Source of the DNA: Clostridiaceae bacterium
Lineage (GTDB): Bacteria > Bacillota > Clostridia > Oscillospirales > Acutalibacteraceae
Direction of reading: 5' to 3'
NCBI GenBank assembly: GCA_016293225.1
Contig: JAEDEQ010000021.1
Location: 1-23,610 of the forward strand
Length of the DNA stretch: 23,610 nucleotides
The notes beneath the pieces were generated by a model that worked only from the letters and a program-made list of their open reading frames with translations, was not told the DNA's origin and ran no database searches. Positions within the stretch are counted from its first letter, which is position 1; each line of letters begins with the position of its first letter. Of this stretch, positions 1 to 7,784 are shown in pieces. A program made the translations under genes and the position numbers.

Positions 1-1388
1 CGGCATTCGGCGCCGCAGAGCTTCAGGTTTGCCGCCGTTTCATTCAGGCAAAGGCGCAGCTCTCCGACTGAAACGCTTTTCTTTTGGTTTTCAACAAAAA
101 CAAGGTTGCTTTTCCTCTTGATATATGTTCCGACGGCAACAATTTTTCCAAGCAGACGCTGTGCGGTCTTTCGGTCATCGGTTCCTTTCAGCTCAAGCAG
201 CAGACTGCGCAGCAGAGCAACCTGGGAGGCAGTCTGCTTTTCAACAAGATCATAGAGGCGGTTTTTTTCCGTAATCTGCAGCCAACGGGCTTTTTGCTCG
301 CTTTCGGCCTTGAGAATGTCGCCCGTATCCCGAAGCTCCTCCTGAGTAAGCTCAAGCTCGCTGATAACCTTTGAAAGCTGAGAGATATCCTCCTGCCAGA
401 AAACGTAGCCCTTGCGAAGCTTGCTGCTTTTGAGCAGAGTGCCGCTGTCAAGGCGAAGCGGAGCGGTGCTTGCAGCTTTCAGCGTCTCCTTGGGAAATCT
501 GCGCGCAAGGGCGGAGGAAAAACGCGGCTCAAAGCTTTCGTCCGTTATCTGGGCTTTTATTTCCGACACTGAGAAAAGAGCTTCATATCCCGTGTTTGAC
601 TGAATAAGACCGCAGCCGATGCAGCTTTCAAAAACGGCCACAATCAGCAGGCTTACGGACACCGTGATATCGCCGGCAAACAGCCAGAACCAGTATACTT
701 TCATTGTGTAAAGAAATCCGTAAATAATCATCAGAGACAGAGGAACAATCGGAAACCGGAGGAAGACCCTGCTTTTCGGCAGACGGCATTTGAAAATCAT
801 TATTACAAGCGCGGCGGCGGAGCAAAGAGCCACCCAGACCGCTATTATATAGTAGCCTGCGGCATAGGAGCAGTTTTCGTCCGAAAAGACCGAACCCTCG
901 GGGAACGAAAAGACAAATTGATGCAGGTCGTTTGTAATGACCGCAAAAAAGAGCAGGGCGGTCGGAATATACAAAAGCTTAATAAAGCCCGGCAGGCGGT
1001 AGTTTTCGCTTTTTCCGAGCGAGAGGGCAACAAAAACCGCCATGAGCGGAATGAAAAGTATCGGCAGATAGTAAAGATACCATAAGCAGCGTTGAGCGTC
1101 AGCGCCGGAAACAAAAAGGTATTTCACCGTTCTGATAACGAGCCAGAAAATGATAAGTGCGGAGATTGCCGAAAGATATCGTCTGCTCTGAGCGTGAATA
1201 ATTCTGAAACGCACGGAAAAGCCCCAGGCGCTCATGAGAAAGATATATATTGCGCTGCGCAGAACACCGAGTATAATTGTAGTGCTGTCGGAGGTATATC
1301 TGCCGATAAAGCGCAATGACATGGCGGCGGCGATGAGAAAAACGACTGCCACGCCGATAAGAATGTCTTTCTTTTCGAGCTTTTTCAC
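1..1388 (-). CDS. Sensor histidine-kinase-like membrane protein (7TM N-terminus), partial at left edge
   Basis: The reading frame is open from a GTG at 1388 to the left edge (462 codons, no stop), so the 3' end is missing. Upstream GGGGTGA gives an acceptable ribosome binding site. Residues about 8-260 contain seven or eight hydrophobic segments separated by short charged loops, as in the N-terminal 7TM region of some Clostridial histidine kinases. Residues about 335-400 look like a helical or coiled signalling linker. Residues about 405-462 (RLLGKIVAVGTYIKRKSN, then LRLCLNETAANLKLCG) resemble the start of a divergent kinase core leading into an N-box-like segment. There is no histidine between about residue 340 and 462, so the usual phospho-acceptor is not in the visible part. 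Likely a membrane sensor partnered with a response regulator further left. The family call is by resemblance only; the ATPase domain would lie outside the window. Confidence 0.72.
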   Translation of the reverse strand, partial: MKKLEKKDILIGVAVVFLIAAAMSLRFIGRYTSDSTTIILGVLRSAIYIFLMSAWGFSVRFRIIHAQSRRYLSAISALIIFWLVIRTVKYLFVSGADAQRCLWYLYYLPILFIPLMAVFVALSLGKSENYRLPGFIKLLYIPTALLFFAVITNDLHQFVFSFPEGSVFSDENCSYAAGYYIIAVWVALCSAAALVIMIFKCRLPKSRVFLRFPIVPLSLMIIYGFLYTMKVYWFWLFAGDITVSVSLLIVAVFESCIGCGLIQSNTGYEALFSVSEIKAQITDESFEPRFSSALARRFPKETLKAASTAPLRLDSGTLLKSSKLRKGYVFWQEDISQLSKVISELELTQEELRDTGDILKAESEQKARWLQITEKNRLYDLVEKQTASQVALLRSLLLELKGTDDRKTAQRLLGKIVAVGTYIKRKSNLVFVENQKKSVSVGELRLCLNETAANLKLCGAEC

Positions 1389-1426
1389 TGCTGTTCACCC
1401 CGATCCGACTCATCAGCCTTTGTCAA

Positions 1427-1455
1427 AGTATAGCATATTCCGCGGTTTTTTTCAA
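1427..1455 (-). promoter_or_regulatory. Sigma-A type promoter for the sensor-kinase-like gene
   Basis: Read on the minus strand: -35 TTGAAA at 1455-1450, a 17-base spacer, and -10 TATACT at 1432-1427 preceded by TGC (extended -10). Transcription would start near 1420, leaving a leader of about 30 bases before the GTG at 1388. It is divergent from the rimP promoter, about 100 bases away. Confidence 0.75.
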
Positions 1456-1547
1456 CGGGAAGCGTCTGCGCCGCGCACGGCCGGGAGCTTTTTGCGCAAA
1501 AGGACCGGCTTATAAACCGCCGCGCCGAACATTATTTCAAAAAAGGC

Positions 1548-1576
1548 TTGATATTTGAAGAAAGATGTGGTATTAT
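1548..1576 (+). promoter_or_regulatory. Main promoter of the rimP-nusA-infB operon
   Basis: TTGATA at 1548-1553, a 17-base spacer and TATTAT at 1571-1576, preceded by TGG (extended -10). This is a near-consensus vegetative promoter. Transcription would begin around 1583, giving a leader of about 95 bases before the rimP ATG at 1678, which contains the hairpin at 1601-1625. Confidence 0.8.
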
Positions 1577-1600
1577 AAGCAAGGTAGAATTGTGAACCTG

Positions 1601-1625
1601 AGAGTGGGCTTTTGAAGTCCGCTCT
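1601..1625 (+). promoter_or_regulatory. Leader hairpin of the rimP operon
   Basis: GAGTGGGC (1602-1609) pairs with GTCCGCTC (1617-1624) through two G-U wobbles, around the loop TTTTGAA, with an extra A-U pair at the base. It is followed by TTCTTTGTTGCCTTTT, a broken pyrimidine-rich run rather than a clean U tract. It lies in the 5' untranslated leader between the predicted start of transcription and the rimP ribosome binding site. It may be an attenuator, a protein-binding leader or an mRNA-stabilising structure; the sequence does not decide which. Confidence 0.55.
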
Positions 1626-1677
1626 TCTTTGTTGCCTTTTGAGGGCGGCAGACGGTTCAGCTTGGAGGTATTGCAAA

Positions 1678-2148
1678 ATGGCAAAGGACTCGAACACCGT
1701 TTCGGCGGTGCGCGCAATCGCCGAACCTATAGCGCAGCGGCTCGGACTTGAAATCTGGGATATCCGCTTCCTTAAAGAGGGGACGGGCTGGTTTTTGCGG
1801 ATTTTTATTGACAAGGACGGCGGCGTCGGCATTGATGACTGCGTTGAAATGAGCCGCGCGCTGAACGCTCCTTTGGATGAGGCGGATCTCATTGAGCAGG
1901 CGTACTGCCTTGAGGTCAGCTCTCCCGGCGTTGAGCGCCAGCTTGTGCGCGACGAGCACTTTCAAAAGTACCTCGGCGCCCCGGTAAAGCTCAAAACCAT
2001 TCGCCCGGTTGACGGAAAGCGCGAGTTTTCCGGCGTGCTTGAAGGCTATGACAACGGTCTTGCAACCGTCCGCCTTGAGGACGGAAGCGGCCTTACCCTT
2101 TCCAAAAAGGAAGCCGCATGGATTAAGCTTGACGATTTCAGCTTTTGA
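1678..2148 (+). CDS. rimP: Ribosome maturation factor RimP
   Basis: This 156-residue protein has the normal length for RimP, which helps the 30S subunit mature. Recognisable features are the N-terminal alpha/beta domain (IAQRLGLEIWDIRF, about residues 16-30), the glycine-containing FIDKDGGVGIDDC segment (about 43-55), and the family signature LEVSSPGVERQL (about 79-90), followed by the C-terminal SH3-like barrel (KLKTIRPVDGKREFSGVL onward). The ATG at 1678 is chosen because TTGGAGGT sits just upstream (about 1662-1669). An in-frame TTG at 1612 lies inside the leader hairpin and has no ribosome binding site. It is the first gene of the operon, as usual, directly before nusA. Confidence 0.95.
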   Translation: MAKDSNTVSAVRAIAEPIAQRLGLEIWDIRFLKEGTGWFLRIFIDKDGGVGIDDCVEMSRALNAPLDEADLIEQAYCLEVSSPGVERQLVRDEHFQKYLGAPVKLKTIRPVDGKREFSGVLEGYDNGLATVRLEDGSGLTLSKKEAAWIKLDDFSF

Positions 2149-2207
2149 GCACACCTTTTATAGCAGCACTAAAATGTAACAACTTCTGAAAGGATTGATT
2201 ATAAAAA

Positions 2208-3287
2208 ATGAACAAGGAATTTTTTGAAGCCGTAAAGCTTCTCGAAACAGAAAAAGGAATTTCCGCCGATTATATCTATGAAAAAATTAAAGCGGCGATT
2301 ATTTCCGCAACAAAGAATCAGTACGGCAACCGTGACAATGTTGTCTGCGAGATTGACCCCGAAAAGCAGACCATGAACGTTTATGTTAACATTGCGGTTG
2401 TTGACGAGGTTACCGAACCCTCCGCCGAAATGACTCTTGAAGAGGCAAGGAGCTATGATCCCAACGCGCAGGTCGGCTCGGTTGTTCAGATAAGCCTTGA
2501 CCCGAAGAAGTTCGGACGCATCGTTGCCCAGACCGCAAAAAGCGTTATCCGCCAGGGTATCAGAGAGGCGGAAAGGGAACTTGCTTCCAAGGAGTTTCAG
2601 AACAGATATCAGGAGGTCGTTACCGCAAAGGTTCAGATGGTTGATCCCGAAACGGGCGACGCCACCATTGAAATCGGCAGAGCAAACGCCTTCTTCCCGA
2701 AAGCCGATCAGCTTCCCAACGATAACCTCAAGCCCGGTCAGCTCATCAAGGTCTATGTTGCCTCAATCAAGGACGAGGGCACGACCAGCTATGCAAGTAT
2801 TTCAAGAAGACACCCCGGCCTTGTCAAGAGACTTTTTGAAACCGAGGTTCCCGAAATTTACGACGGCGTTGTTGAGATTATGTCCGTTTCAAGGGAGGCC
2901 GGCTCAAGAACAAAGATTGCGGTCTACAGCAAGGACGAAAATGTTGACGCCGTCGGAGCCTGCATCGGACAGAGGGGTCAGCGCGTCAATAATATTATAG
3001 ATACCCTCGGCGGCGAAAAGATTGACATCGTCCGCTACAGCGAGGATCCCAAGGAATACATCGCCGCGTCGCTTGCACCGGCGCAGGTTCTCTCAGTAAA
3101 TATTGACGAGGAAAACCAGAAGAGCTGCCACGTTGTTGTTCCCGATAATCAGCTTTCGCTTGCAATCGGCAACAAGGGACAGAACGTTCGCCTTGCCGCA
3201 AGGCTCACCGGCTGGAAGATTGACATCAAGCCCCAGAGCGCCGTTTCCGCAGCAGAGGAAGCCGCGCAGGAAAAAGAAGCAGAATAA
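2208..3287 (+). CDS. nusA: Transcription termination/antitermination factor NusA
   Basis: This 359-residue protein binds RNA polymerase and nascent RNA and modulates pausing, termination and antitermination. It contains an N-terminal polymerase-binding domain (about 1-125), an S1 RNA-binding domain (about 130-200, with TGDATIEIGRANAFFPK), and KH1 and KH2 domains (about 200-345; the GQRGQRVNNI and GNKGQNVRLAARL motifs mark the KH loops). It ends in a short acidic tail and lacks the C-terminal acidic repeats of proteobacterial NusA, as is normal for Firmicutes. The start ATG is preceded by GAAAGGATTG. It follows rimP after a 59-base gap without a terminator. Confidence 0.97.
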   Translation: MNKEFFEAVKLLETEKGISADYIYEKIKAAIISATKNQYGNRDNVVCEIDPEKQTMNVYVNIAVVDEVTEPSAEMTLEEARSYDPNAQVGSVVQISLDPKKFGRIVAQTAKSVIRQGIREAERELASKEFQNRYQEVVTAKVQMVDPETGDATIEIGRANAFFPKADQLPNDNLKPGQLIKVYVASIKDEGTTSYASISRRHPGLVKRLFETEVPEIYDGVVEIMSVSREAGSRTKIAVYSKDENVDAVGACIGQRGQRVNNIIDTLGGEKIDIVRYSEDPKEYIAASLAPAQVLSVNIDEENQKSCHVVVPDNQLSLAIGNKGQNVRLAARLTGWKIDIKPQSAVSAAEEAAQEKEAE

Positions 3288-3299
3288 GGAGTTTTGATT

Positions 3300-3587
3300 A
3301 TGCACACCAAAAAAGTTCCGATGCGTAAATGCCTCGGCTGCAATGAGATGCTCCCGAAAAAGGAGCTTGTCAGGGTTGTTAAAACAAAAACCGGCGAGGG
3401 TGAGGACGATTATGAGATAAGCCTTGACCTTACCGGAAAAAAAGCCGGACGCGGAGCTTATGTGTGCAGAAAGGCTCAGTGTCTTGCCCTTGCAAGGAAA
3501 GCAAAGCGCCTTGAACGGGCTCTTTCCTGCCGTATTCCCGATGAGGTCTATGACAGAATGGAGGAGGAGATGAGGGAAAGTGAATGA
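3300..3587 (+). CDS. ylxR: YlxR family RNA-binding protein (RnpM-like)
   Basis: This 95-residue protein has the YlxR signature: the N-terminal VPMRKCLGC motif (about residues 6-14), then a basic, glycine-rich GRGAYVC segment (about 51-57) and a helical basic C-terminus. YlxR proteins bind nucleic acid; in Bacillus/Clostridia the family is linked to RNase P and to broad transcriptional effects. AAGGAG at 3286-3291 places the start at the ATG at 3300 rather than the in-frame TTG at 3294. Its last 8 bases overlap the next gene, suggesting translational coupling. Confidence 0.92.
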   Translation: MHTKKVPMRKCLGCNEMLPKKELVRVVKTKTGEGEDDYEISLDLTGKKAGRGAYVCRKAQCLALARKAKRLERALSCRIPDEVYDRMEEEMRESE

Positions 3588-3906
3588 AAAAATTCTTTCG
3601 CTCTTCGGCCTTGCGCGCCGGGCCGGCAGGCTTGCTCCGGGTCATGACGCCGTTGTTGAAAGTATTGTTAAAAACCGCGCAAAGCTTTGCGTGCTTTGCC
3701 TTGAAGCTTCCGAAAGGCTTGAAAGGGAGATAAGGCACGCCTGCTCGTATGAAGGCAAGAACATACCCGTGATAAGAGCCGGTTTTTCAGCCGGCGAGCT
3801 TTCAAAAGCAATCGGCACAAAGGCTGCCGTTATTTCCGTAAACGACGAGGGCTTCTCCAAAAAGCTTTTGTCAATGCTTGAACAAGAGATACAGAGAAAG
3901 GAATGA
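3580..3906 (+). CDS. ylxQ: L7Ae-family ribosomal protein (YlxQ-like)
   Basis: This 108-residue protein matches the L7Ae/L30e/Gadd45 fold common between ylxR and infB in Firmicutes: SLFGLARRAGRLAPGHDAV (about 7-25), the hydrophobic strand AKLCVLCLEAS (about 34-44), and a C-terminal region ending in VISVNDEGFSKKL. Members bind kink-turn RNA. It starts at GTG 3580, with a GGAGGAGATGAGG purine-rich site upstream, and overlaps ylxR by 8 bases. It ends five bases before infB, so the genes ylxR, ylxQ and infB form a tightly coupled run. Confidence 0.88.
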   Translation: MNEKILSLFGLARRAGRLAPGHDAVVESIVKNRAKLCVLCLEASERLEREIRHACSYEGKNIPVIRAGFSAGELSKAIGTKAAVISVNDEGFSKKLLSMLEQEIQRKE

Positions 3907-3910
3907 TCAT

Positions 3911-6409
3911 ATGCCGAGAGAAAAATACAGAGTCCATGAGGTTGCAAAGGATTTCGGTATCAACAGCAAGAAGATACTTGAAATTCTTGAAGGCAACTCT
4001 CCGGAGCCGAGGAAGCACATGACGGCTCTTGAGGACGCGGAGCTTGATTTGATTTTTGATACCATTACAAAAGAAAACGAAGTTGAATCCTTTGATGAAT
4101 ACTTTGCCGCCGGCGAAAGGGAAAAGGCCGAAAAGCAGGCCGCCGCGCAAAATGAAGCTGAAGAAAAAACAGAAGCCGAGGATAAAAAGGAAGAAGCCGC
4201 AAAGGAAAAGGCTGAGGAAAAGGCTGAGGCAAAGCCCGAGCCGAAAAAGGAAAAGGCACCCGCAGCCGCAAAGAAGGAGAAAAAGTCCGAACCGGCAAAG
4301 GAAGAAAAGGCACCCAAAAAGCCCGAAAGCAAAAAGGAGGAAAAGCCGAAGCCGGCAGCTGCTCCTGCCGCGCCCTCAAGGAAAGAGGAAAAGGCAAAGG
4401 AAAAGGCAAACAAGCCGCTTCAGGCGCGCACAAAGGGCGAAAGGAAGCACGTTGACACAAGAAGCAGCAACGTTGACCTTGAAAAATACAATGAGCGCTA
4501 CGAGCAGATTGCTCCGGCAAACAAGATGCGCGACATGGGCTCTTCAAAGCAGAAAATCAAGCAGAAGAGTCAGCAATACAGGAAGCAGGGCATGCGCTCC
4601 TCCAAGCGCGAGACGGAGGCCGAAAGACTCAAGAGAATTGCAGCCGAAAGGGCGAAAAAGCAGCTTGTTATCAAAGTTCCCGATGAAATCACCGTCGGCG
4701 AGCTTGCCTCAATGCTCAAGATGACCGCGTCCGAGGTTATCAAAAAGCTGTTCTCGCTCGGCGTCATGGCAACCGTCAACGAGGTCATTGATTTTGACAC
4801 CGCCGAAATTGTTGCAACCGAGCTTGGCGCAAAGGTTGAAAAGCAGGTTGTTGTTTCGATTGAAGACAGAATTATTGACGACAGCGAGGACAAGGAGGAA
4901 GACCTTGTTAAGCGCGATCCGGTTGTTGTTGTCATGGGACATGTTGACCACGGCAAAACCTCCATTCTTGACGCTATCAGAAACACTGCGGTCACTGCTA
5001 CCGAGGCCGGCGGAATCACTCAGCATATCGGTGCATACAGAGTTGAATGCAGCGGTCAGATGATAACTTTCCTTGACACACCGGGCCATGCGGCGTTCAC
5101 CTCAATGAGGGCAAGGGGCGCAATGGCAACCGATATCGCAGTTCTGGTTGTTGCCGCAGACGACGGAATCATGCCTCAGACCGTTGAAGCCATCAACCAC
5201 GCAAAGGCTGCAAATATTCAGATTATCGTTGCCATCAACAAGATGGATAAGGAGGGCGCAAACCCCGAAAGAATCAAGCAGCAGCTTACCGAATATAACC
5301 TCGTTCCCGAAGAATGGGGCGGCGACACAATCTGCGTTCCCGTTTCCGCAAAGACCCAGATGGGTATTGATTCACTGCTTGAATCCATTCTCCTTGTTGC
5401 GGAAATGTCAGAGCTTAAAGCAAATCCGAACAGAGCCGCAAAGGGCGTTGTCATTGAAGCAAGGCTCGACAAGGGACGCGGTCCCGTTGCAACCTTGCTT
5501 GTTCAGAACGGCACGCTGCGTTCGGGCGATATCATCGTTGCAGGCACGGCAGTCGGCCGCGTCCGCGTAATGGTCAACGAAAAAGGCAGGAGACTCAAGG
5601 AGGCAGGCCCGTCCGTACCCGTTGAAATCACCGGTCTTGCGGAAACGCCCAACGCCGGCGACAGCTTTGACGCCGTCTCGGACGAAAAGCTTGCAAGGGA
5701 GCTTGTTGAACAGAGAAAGCAAAAGGAAAAGGAGGAGCAGTTCAAGGCGTACCATAAGGTTACTCTTGATAACCTCTTCTCCTCGCTCAAGGAGGGCGAA
5801 ATGAAGGAGCTCGATATCGTTGTCAAAGCCGATGTTCAGGGCTCGGTTGAAGCTGTTAAGCAGAACCTTGAAAAGCTCTCCAATGATGAAGTCCGCGTCC
5901 GTGTTATCCACGGCGGCGTCGGAGCAATCAATGATTCCGACGTTATGCTTGCAAACGTTTCAAATGCAATCATAGTCGGCTTCAACGTCCGCCCGGATGC
6001 AAACGCTCAGGCCTCTGCGGAGCGCGACGGCGTTGAAATGAGAATGTACCGCGTAATCTATGACTGCATTGAGGAGGTTGAAGCGGCAATGAAGGGCATG
6101 CTTGCCCCCAAGTTCCGCGAGGTTATGCTCGGCAAGGTCGAGGTCAGAACCGTTATGAACCTTTCCTCGGCAGGAAAAATAGCCGGCAGCTATGTGCTTG
6201 AGGGCAAGGTTACAAGGAACGCACAGATCCGCGTTGTCCGCGACGGAATTGTTATTGCGGAGGACGAGATTGCTTCCCTGCGCCGCTTCAAGGACGACGT
6301 TAAGGAGGTCGCCTCCGGCTTTGAGTGCGGAATCGGTCTTGCAAAGTTCAACGATATCAAGGAGGGCGACATTTTTGAAGCCTTCGTAATGGAAGAATAC
6401 AGAGACTGA
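3911..6409 (+). CDS. infB: Translation initiation factor IF-2
   Basis: This 832-residue GTPase places fMet-tRNA on the 30S subunit and promotes subunit joining. An N-terminal IF2_N domain (about 3-60) is followed by a Lys/Glu/Ala/Pro-rich linker (about 66-245) and a second IF2_N-like domain (about 250-310). The G domain has GHVDHGKT (343-350), GGIT (367-370), DTPGH (389-393), NKMD (443-446) and SAK (479-481). Domains II, III and IV follow; the C-terminal fMet-tRNA-binding part ends near DIFEAF. The ATG at 3911 has AAAGGA upstream. An upstream in-frame TTG at 3878 would overlap ylxQ and has no good site. The low-complexity linker creates long spurious open frames on both strands. Confidence 0.97.
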   Translation: MPREKYRVHEVAKDFGINSKKILEILEGNSPEPRKHMTALEDAELDLIFDTITKENEVESFDEYFAAGEREKAEKQAAAQNEAEEKTEAEDKKEEAAKEKAEEKAEAKPEPKKEKAPAAAKKEKKSEPAKEEKAPKKPESKKEEKPKPAAAPAAPSRKEEKAKEKANKPLQARTKGERKHVDTRSSNVDLEKYNERYEQIAPANKMRDMGSSKQKIKQKSQQYRKQGMRSSKRETEAERLKRIAAERAKKQLVIKVPDEITVGELASMLKMTASEVIKKLFSLGVMATVNEVIDFDTAEIVATELGAKVEKQVVVSIEDRIIDDSEDKEEDLVKRDPVVVVMGHVDHGKTSILDAIRNTAVTATEAGGITQHIGAYRVECSGQMITFLDTPGHAAFTSMRARGAMATDIAVLVVAADDGIMPQTVEAINHAKAANIQIIVAINKMDKEGANPERIKQQLTEYNLVPEEWGGDTICVPVSAKTQMGIDSLLESILLVAEMSELKANPNRAAKGVVIEARLDKGRGPVATLLVQNGTLRSGDIIVAGTAVGRVRVMVNEKGRRLKEAGPSVPVEITGLAETPNAGDSFDAVSDEKLARELVEQRKQKEKEEQFKAYHKVTLDNLFSSLKEGEMKELDIVVKADVQGSVEAVKQNLEKLSNDEVRVRVIHGGVGAINDSDVMLANVSNAIIVGFNVRPDANAQASAERDGVEMRMYRVIYDCIEEVEAAMKGMLAPKFREVMLGKVEVRTVMNLSSAGKIAGSYVLEGKVTRNAQIRVVRDGIVIAEDEIASLRRFKDDVKEVASGFECGIGLAKFNDIKEGDIFEAFVMEEYRD

Positions 6410-6419
6410 TGTCCGCATT

Positions 6420-6444
6420 TCCGAACGATAAATATTTGTTCGGA
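6420..6444 (+). promoter_or_regulatory. Hairpin between infB and rbfA
   Basis: TCCGAAC (6420-6426) and GTTCGGA (6438-6444) form a perfect 7-bp stem with an 11-base A/T-rich loop. No U tract follows; the sequence runs straight into the rbfA ribosome binding site (AGAAAGGA). It is therefore unlikely to be a terminator and may affect processing or rbfA translation. Confidence 0.4.
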
Positions 6445-6461
6445 GAAAGGAATTTATTGCT

Positions 6462-6824
6462 ATGGCAGGTTTCAGAAAAGACCGTGTGTCCGAGGACATA
6501 CGCAGAGAAATAACCGCGCTTATCCGTGAGCTGAAAGATCCGCGCGTGAAAGATAAAATGCTCACCGTGGTGAGGGTCGAGGTCAGCCCCGACGCCTCAT
6601 ACGCAAAGGTTTTTGTCAGCGCCCTTTCCGGCGTTGAGGAGGCAAAGGAGGCTGTCAAAGGTCTCACCGCCGCAACGGGACTCATTCGCCGCGAGGTTGG
6701 AAACCGCCTCCACCTGAGAAAAGCCCCGGACATTAAATTTATTGCGGACGATTCCGTTGAACAGGGAGTCAGGCTTTTTGAAAAGCTTGACAGAGCAAAA
6801 AGAGGAAGTCACGATGATAATTGA
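6462..6824 (+). CDS. rbfA: 30S ribosome-binding factor RbfA
   Basis: This 120-residue KH-fold protein assists late 16S rRNA/30S maturation. Visible signatures are the N-terminal RVSEDIRREI helix (about 8-17), LKDPRV (about 24-29), VEVSPDASYAKVFVS (about 39-53) and the C-terminal LHLRKAPDIKFIADDSVEQG (about 84-103). Length is normal. AGAAAGGA lies about 12 bases before the ATG. Its last 11 bases overlap the start of the DHH phosphoesterase gene, which suggests coupled translation. Confidence 0.95.
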   Translation: MAGFRKDRVSEDIRREITALIRELKDPRVKDKMLTVVRVEVSPDASYAKVFVSALSGVEEAKEAVKGLTAATGLIRREVGNRLHLRKAPDIKFIADDSVEQGVRLFEKLDRAKRGSHDDN

Positions 6825-7755
6825 TTTTTCGCGCGCTGTTTCGCTGTTACACGATAACGACAATTTTATCATTCTTACCCACGCAAATCCTGACGGGGAC
6901 ACGCTCGGAGCAGGCTTTGCCCTGCTTTGCGCGCTCAAAAAGCTCGGAAAAAAGGCAAGGCTTGTAAGCAACGACCCGATACCCGAAAAATATCGCTTTC
7001 TTGTCTCTGAGGGCGATGATTTTGAGGACGGCTTTGTCCTCAGCGTTGATGTTGCCGACGCCGTATTGCTCGGCAATGACGTGCAAAGCAGATACGGCGC
7101 AGAGGTTTCCCTTGCCATTGACCACCATTCAACAAACAGGCTTTTTGCAAAGGAAAGCTATGTTGAGGGCGAAAGCGCCTCTGTTTGCGAGGTGGTGTAT
7201 CTGCTCATAAAGGCGCTCGGCGTTGAGATTGACAGCTCCATCGCAACCCGGCTTTACACCGGCTGTTCAACCGATACCGGCTGCTTCCGCTATACAAACG
7301 TTACGCCGCGCACCCACCGCATTGCTGCCGAGCTTATTGAGCACGGCGCAAGGCACGGCGAGGTCAACGTGAGAATGTTTGAAACCAAAAAGCCCGGCTT
7401 TCTGAAGCTGCAGGGGCTTTGCATTTCCTCGCTTGAAATGTACTTTGCCGGCAGGGTCTGCGTAATAACCGTAACGCAGAAAATGCTTAAAGACTGCGGC
7501 TGCGGCGAGGAGGACTGCGACGCGATAGTTGCGCTCTCCCGCCAGATTGAGGGCGTTCAGGCCGGAATAACCTTTAAGGAAAAAAAGGACGGCACATATA
7601 AGGTCTCCGTCCGTACCCACGAAAGCCTTGACGCGGCACAGTTCTGCTCCGCGTTCGGCGGCGGCGGCCACGCAAGGGCGGCCGGCTGCCAGTTCGACTG
7701 TATGCTTGACGAAGCAAAGCGCCGCGTAATACATGAAATGGAAAAGTATTTCTGA
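6814..7755 (+). CDS. nrnA: DHH-family phosphoesterase, NrnA-like (oligoribonuclease/pAp phosphatase)
   Basis: This 313-residue protein has the DHH phosphoesterase order: HANPDGD (23-29), VDVAD (78-82), the DHH triad followed by STN (103-108), a later STDTGCFRYTN segment, and the C-terminal DHHA1 substrate-binding motif GGGGHARAAGC. NrnA enzymes degrade short oligoribonucleotides and can dephosphorylate 3'-phosphoadenosine 5'-phosphate, using two manganese ions held by the Asp and His residues. AGAGGAAG precedes the ATG at 6814; an in-frame TTG at 6742 lies deep inside rbfA and is rejected. The position between rbfA and truB is the standard Firmicute arrangement. Confidence 0.92.
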   Translation: MIIDFSRAVSLLHDNDNFIILTHANPDGDTLGAGFALLCALKKLGKKARLVSNDPIPEKYRFLVSEGDDFEDGFVLSVDVADAVLLGNDVQSRYGAEVSLAIDHHSTNRLFAKESYVEGESASVCEVVYLLIKALGVEIDSSIATRLYTGCSTDTGCFRYTNVTPRTHRIAAELIEHGARHGEVNVRMFETKKPGFLKLQGLCISSLEMYFAGRVCVITVTQKMLKDCGCGEEDCDAIVALSRQIEGVQAGITFKEKKDGTYKVSVRTHESLDAAQFCSAFGGGGHARAAGCQFDCMLDEAKRRVIHEMEKYF

Positions 7756-7784
7756 GGAATCACCGATAACCAAAGGAGAACAGA

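Noticed and set aside
1612..1677. Upstream TTG start for rimP
   Set aside because: It falls within the leader hairpin, lacks a ribosome binding site and adds residues absent from normal-length RimP.
4056..4724. Long Lys/Arg-rich open frame inside infB
   Set aside because: It is a shifted frame of the low-complexity IF-2 linker; the infB frame has clear family motifs throughout.
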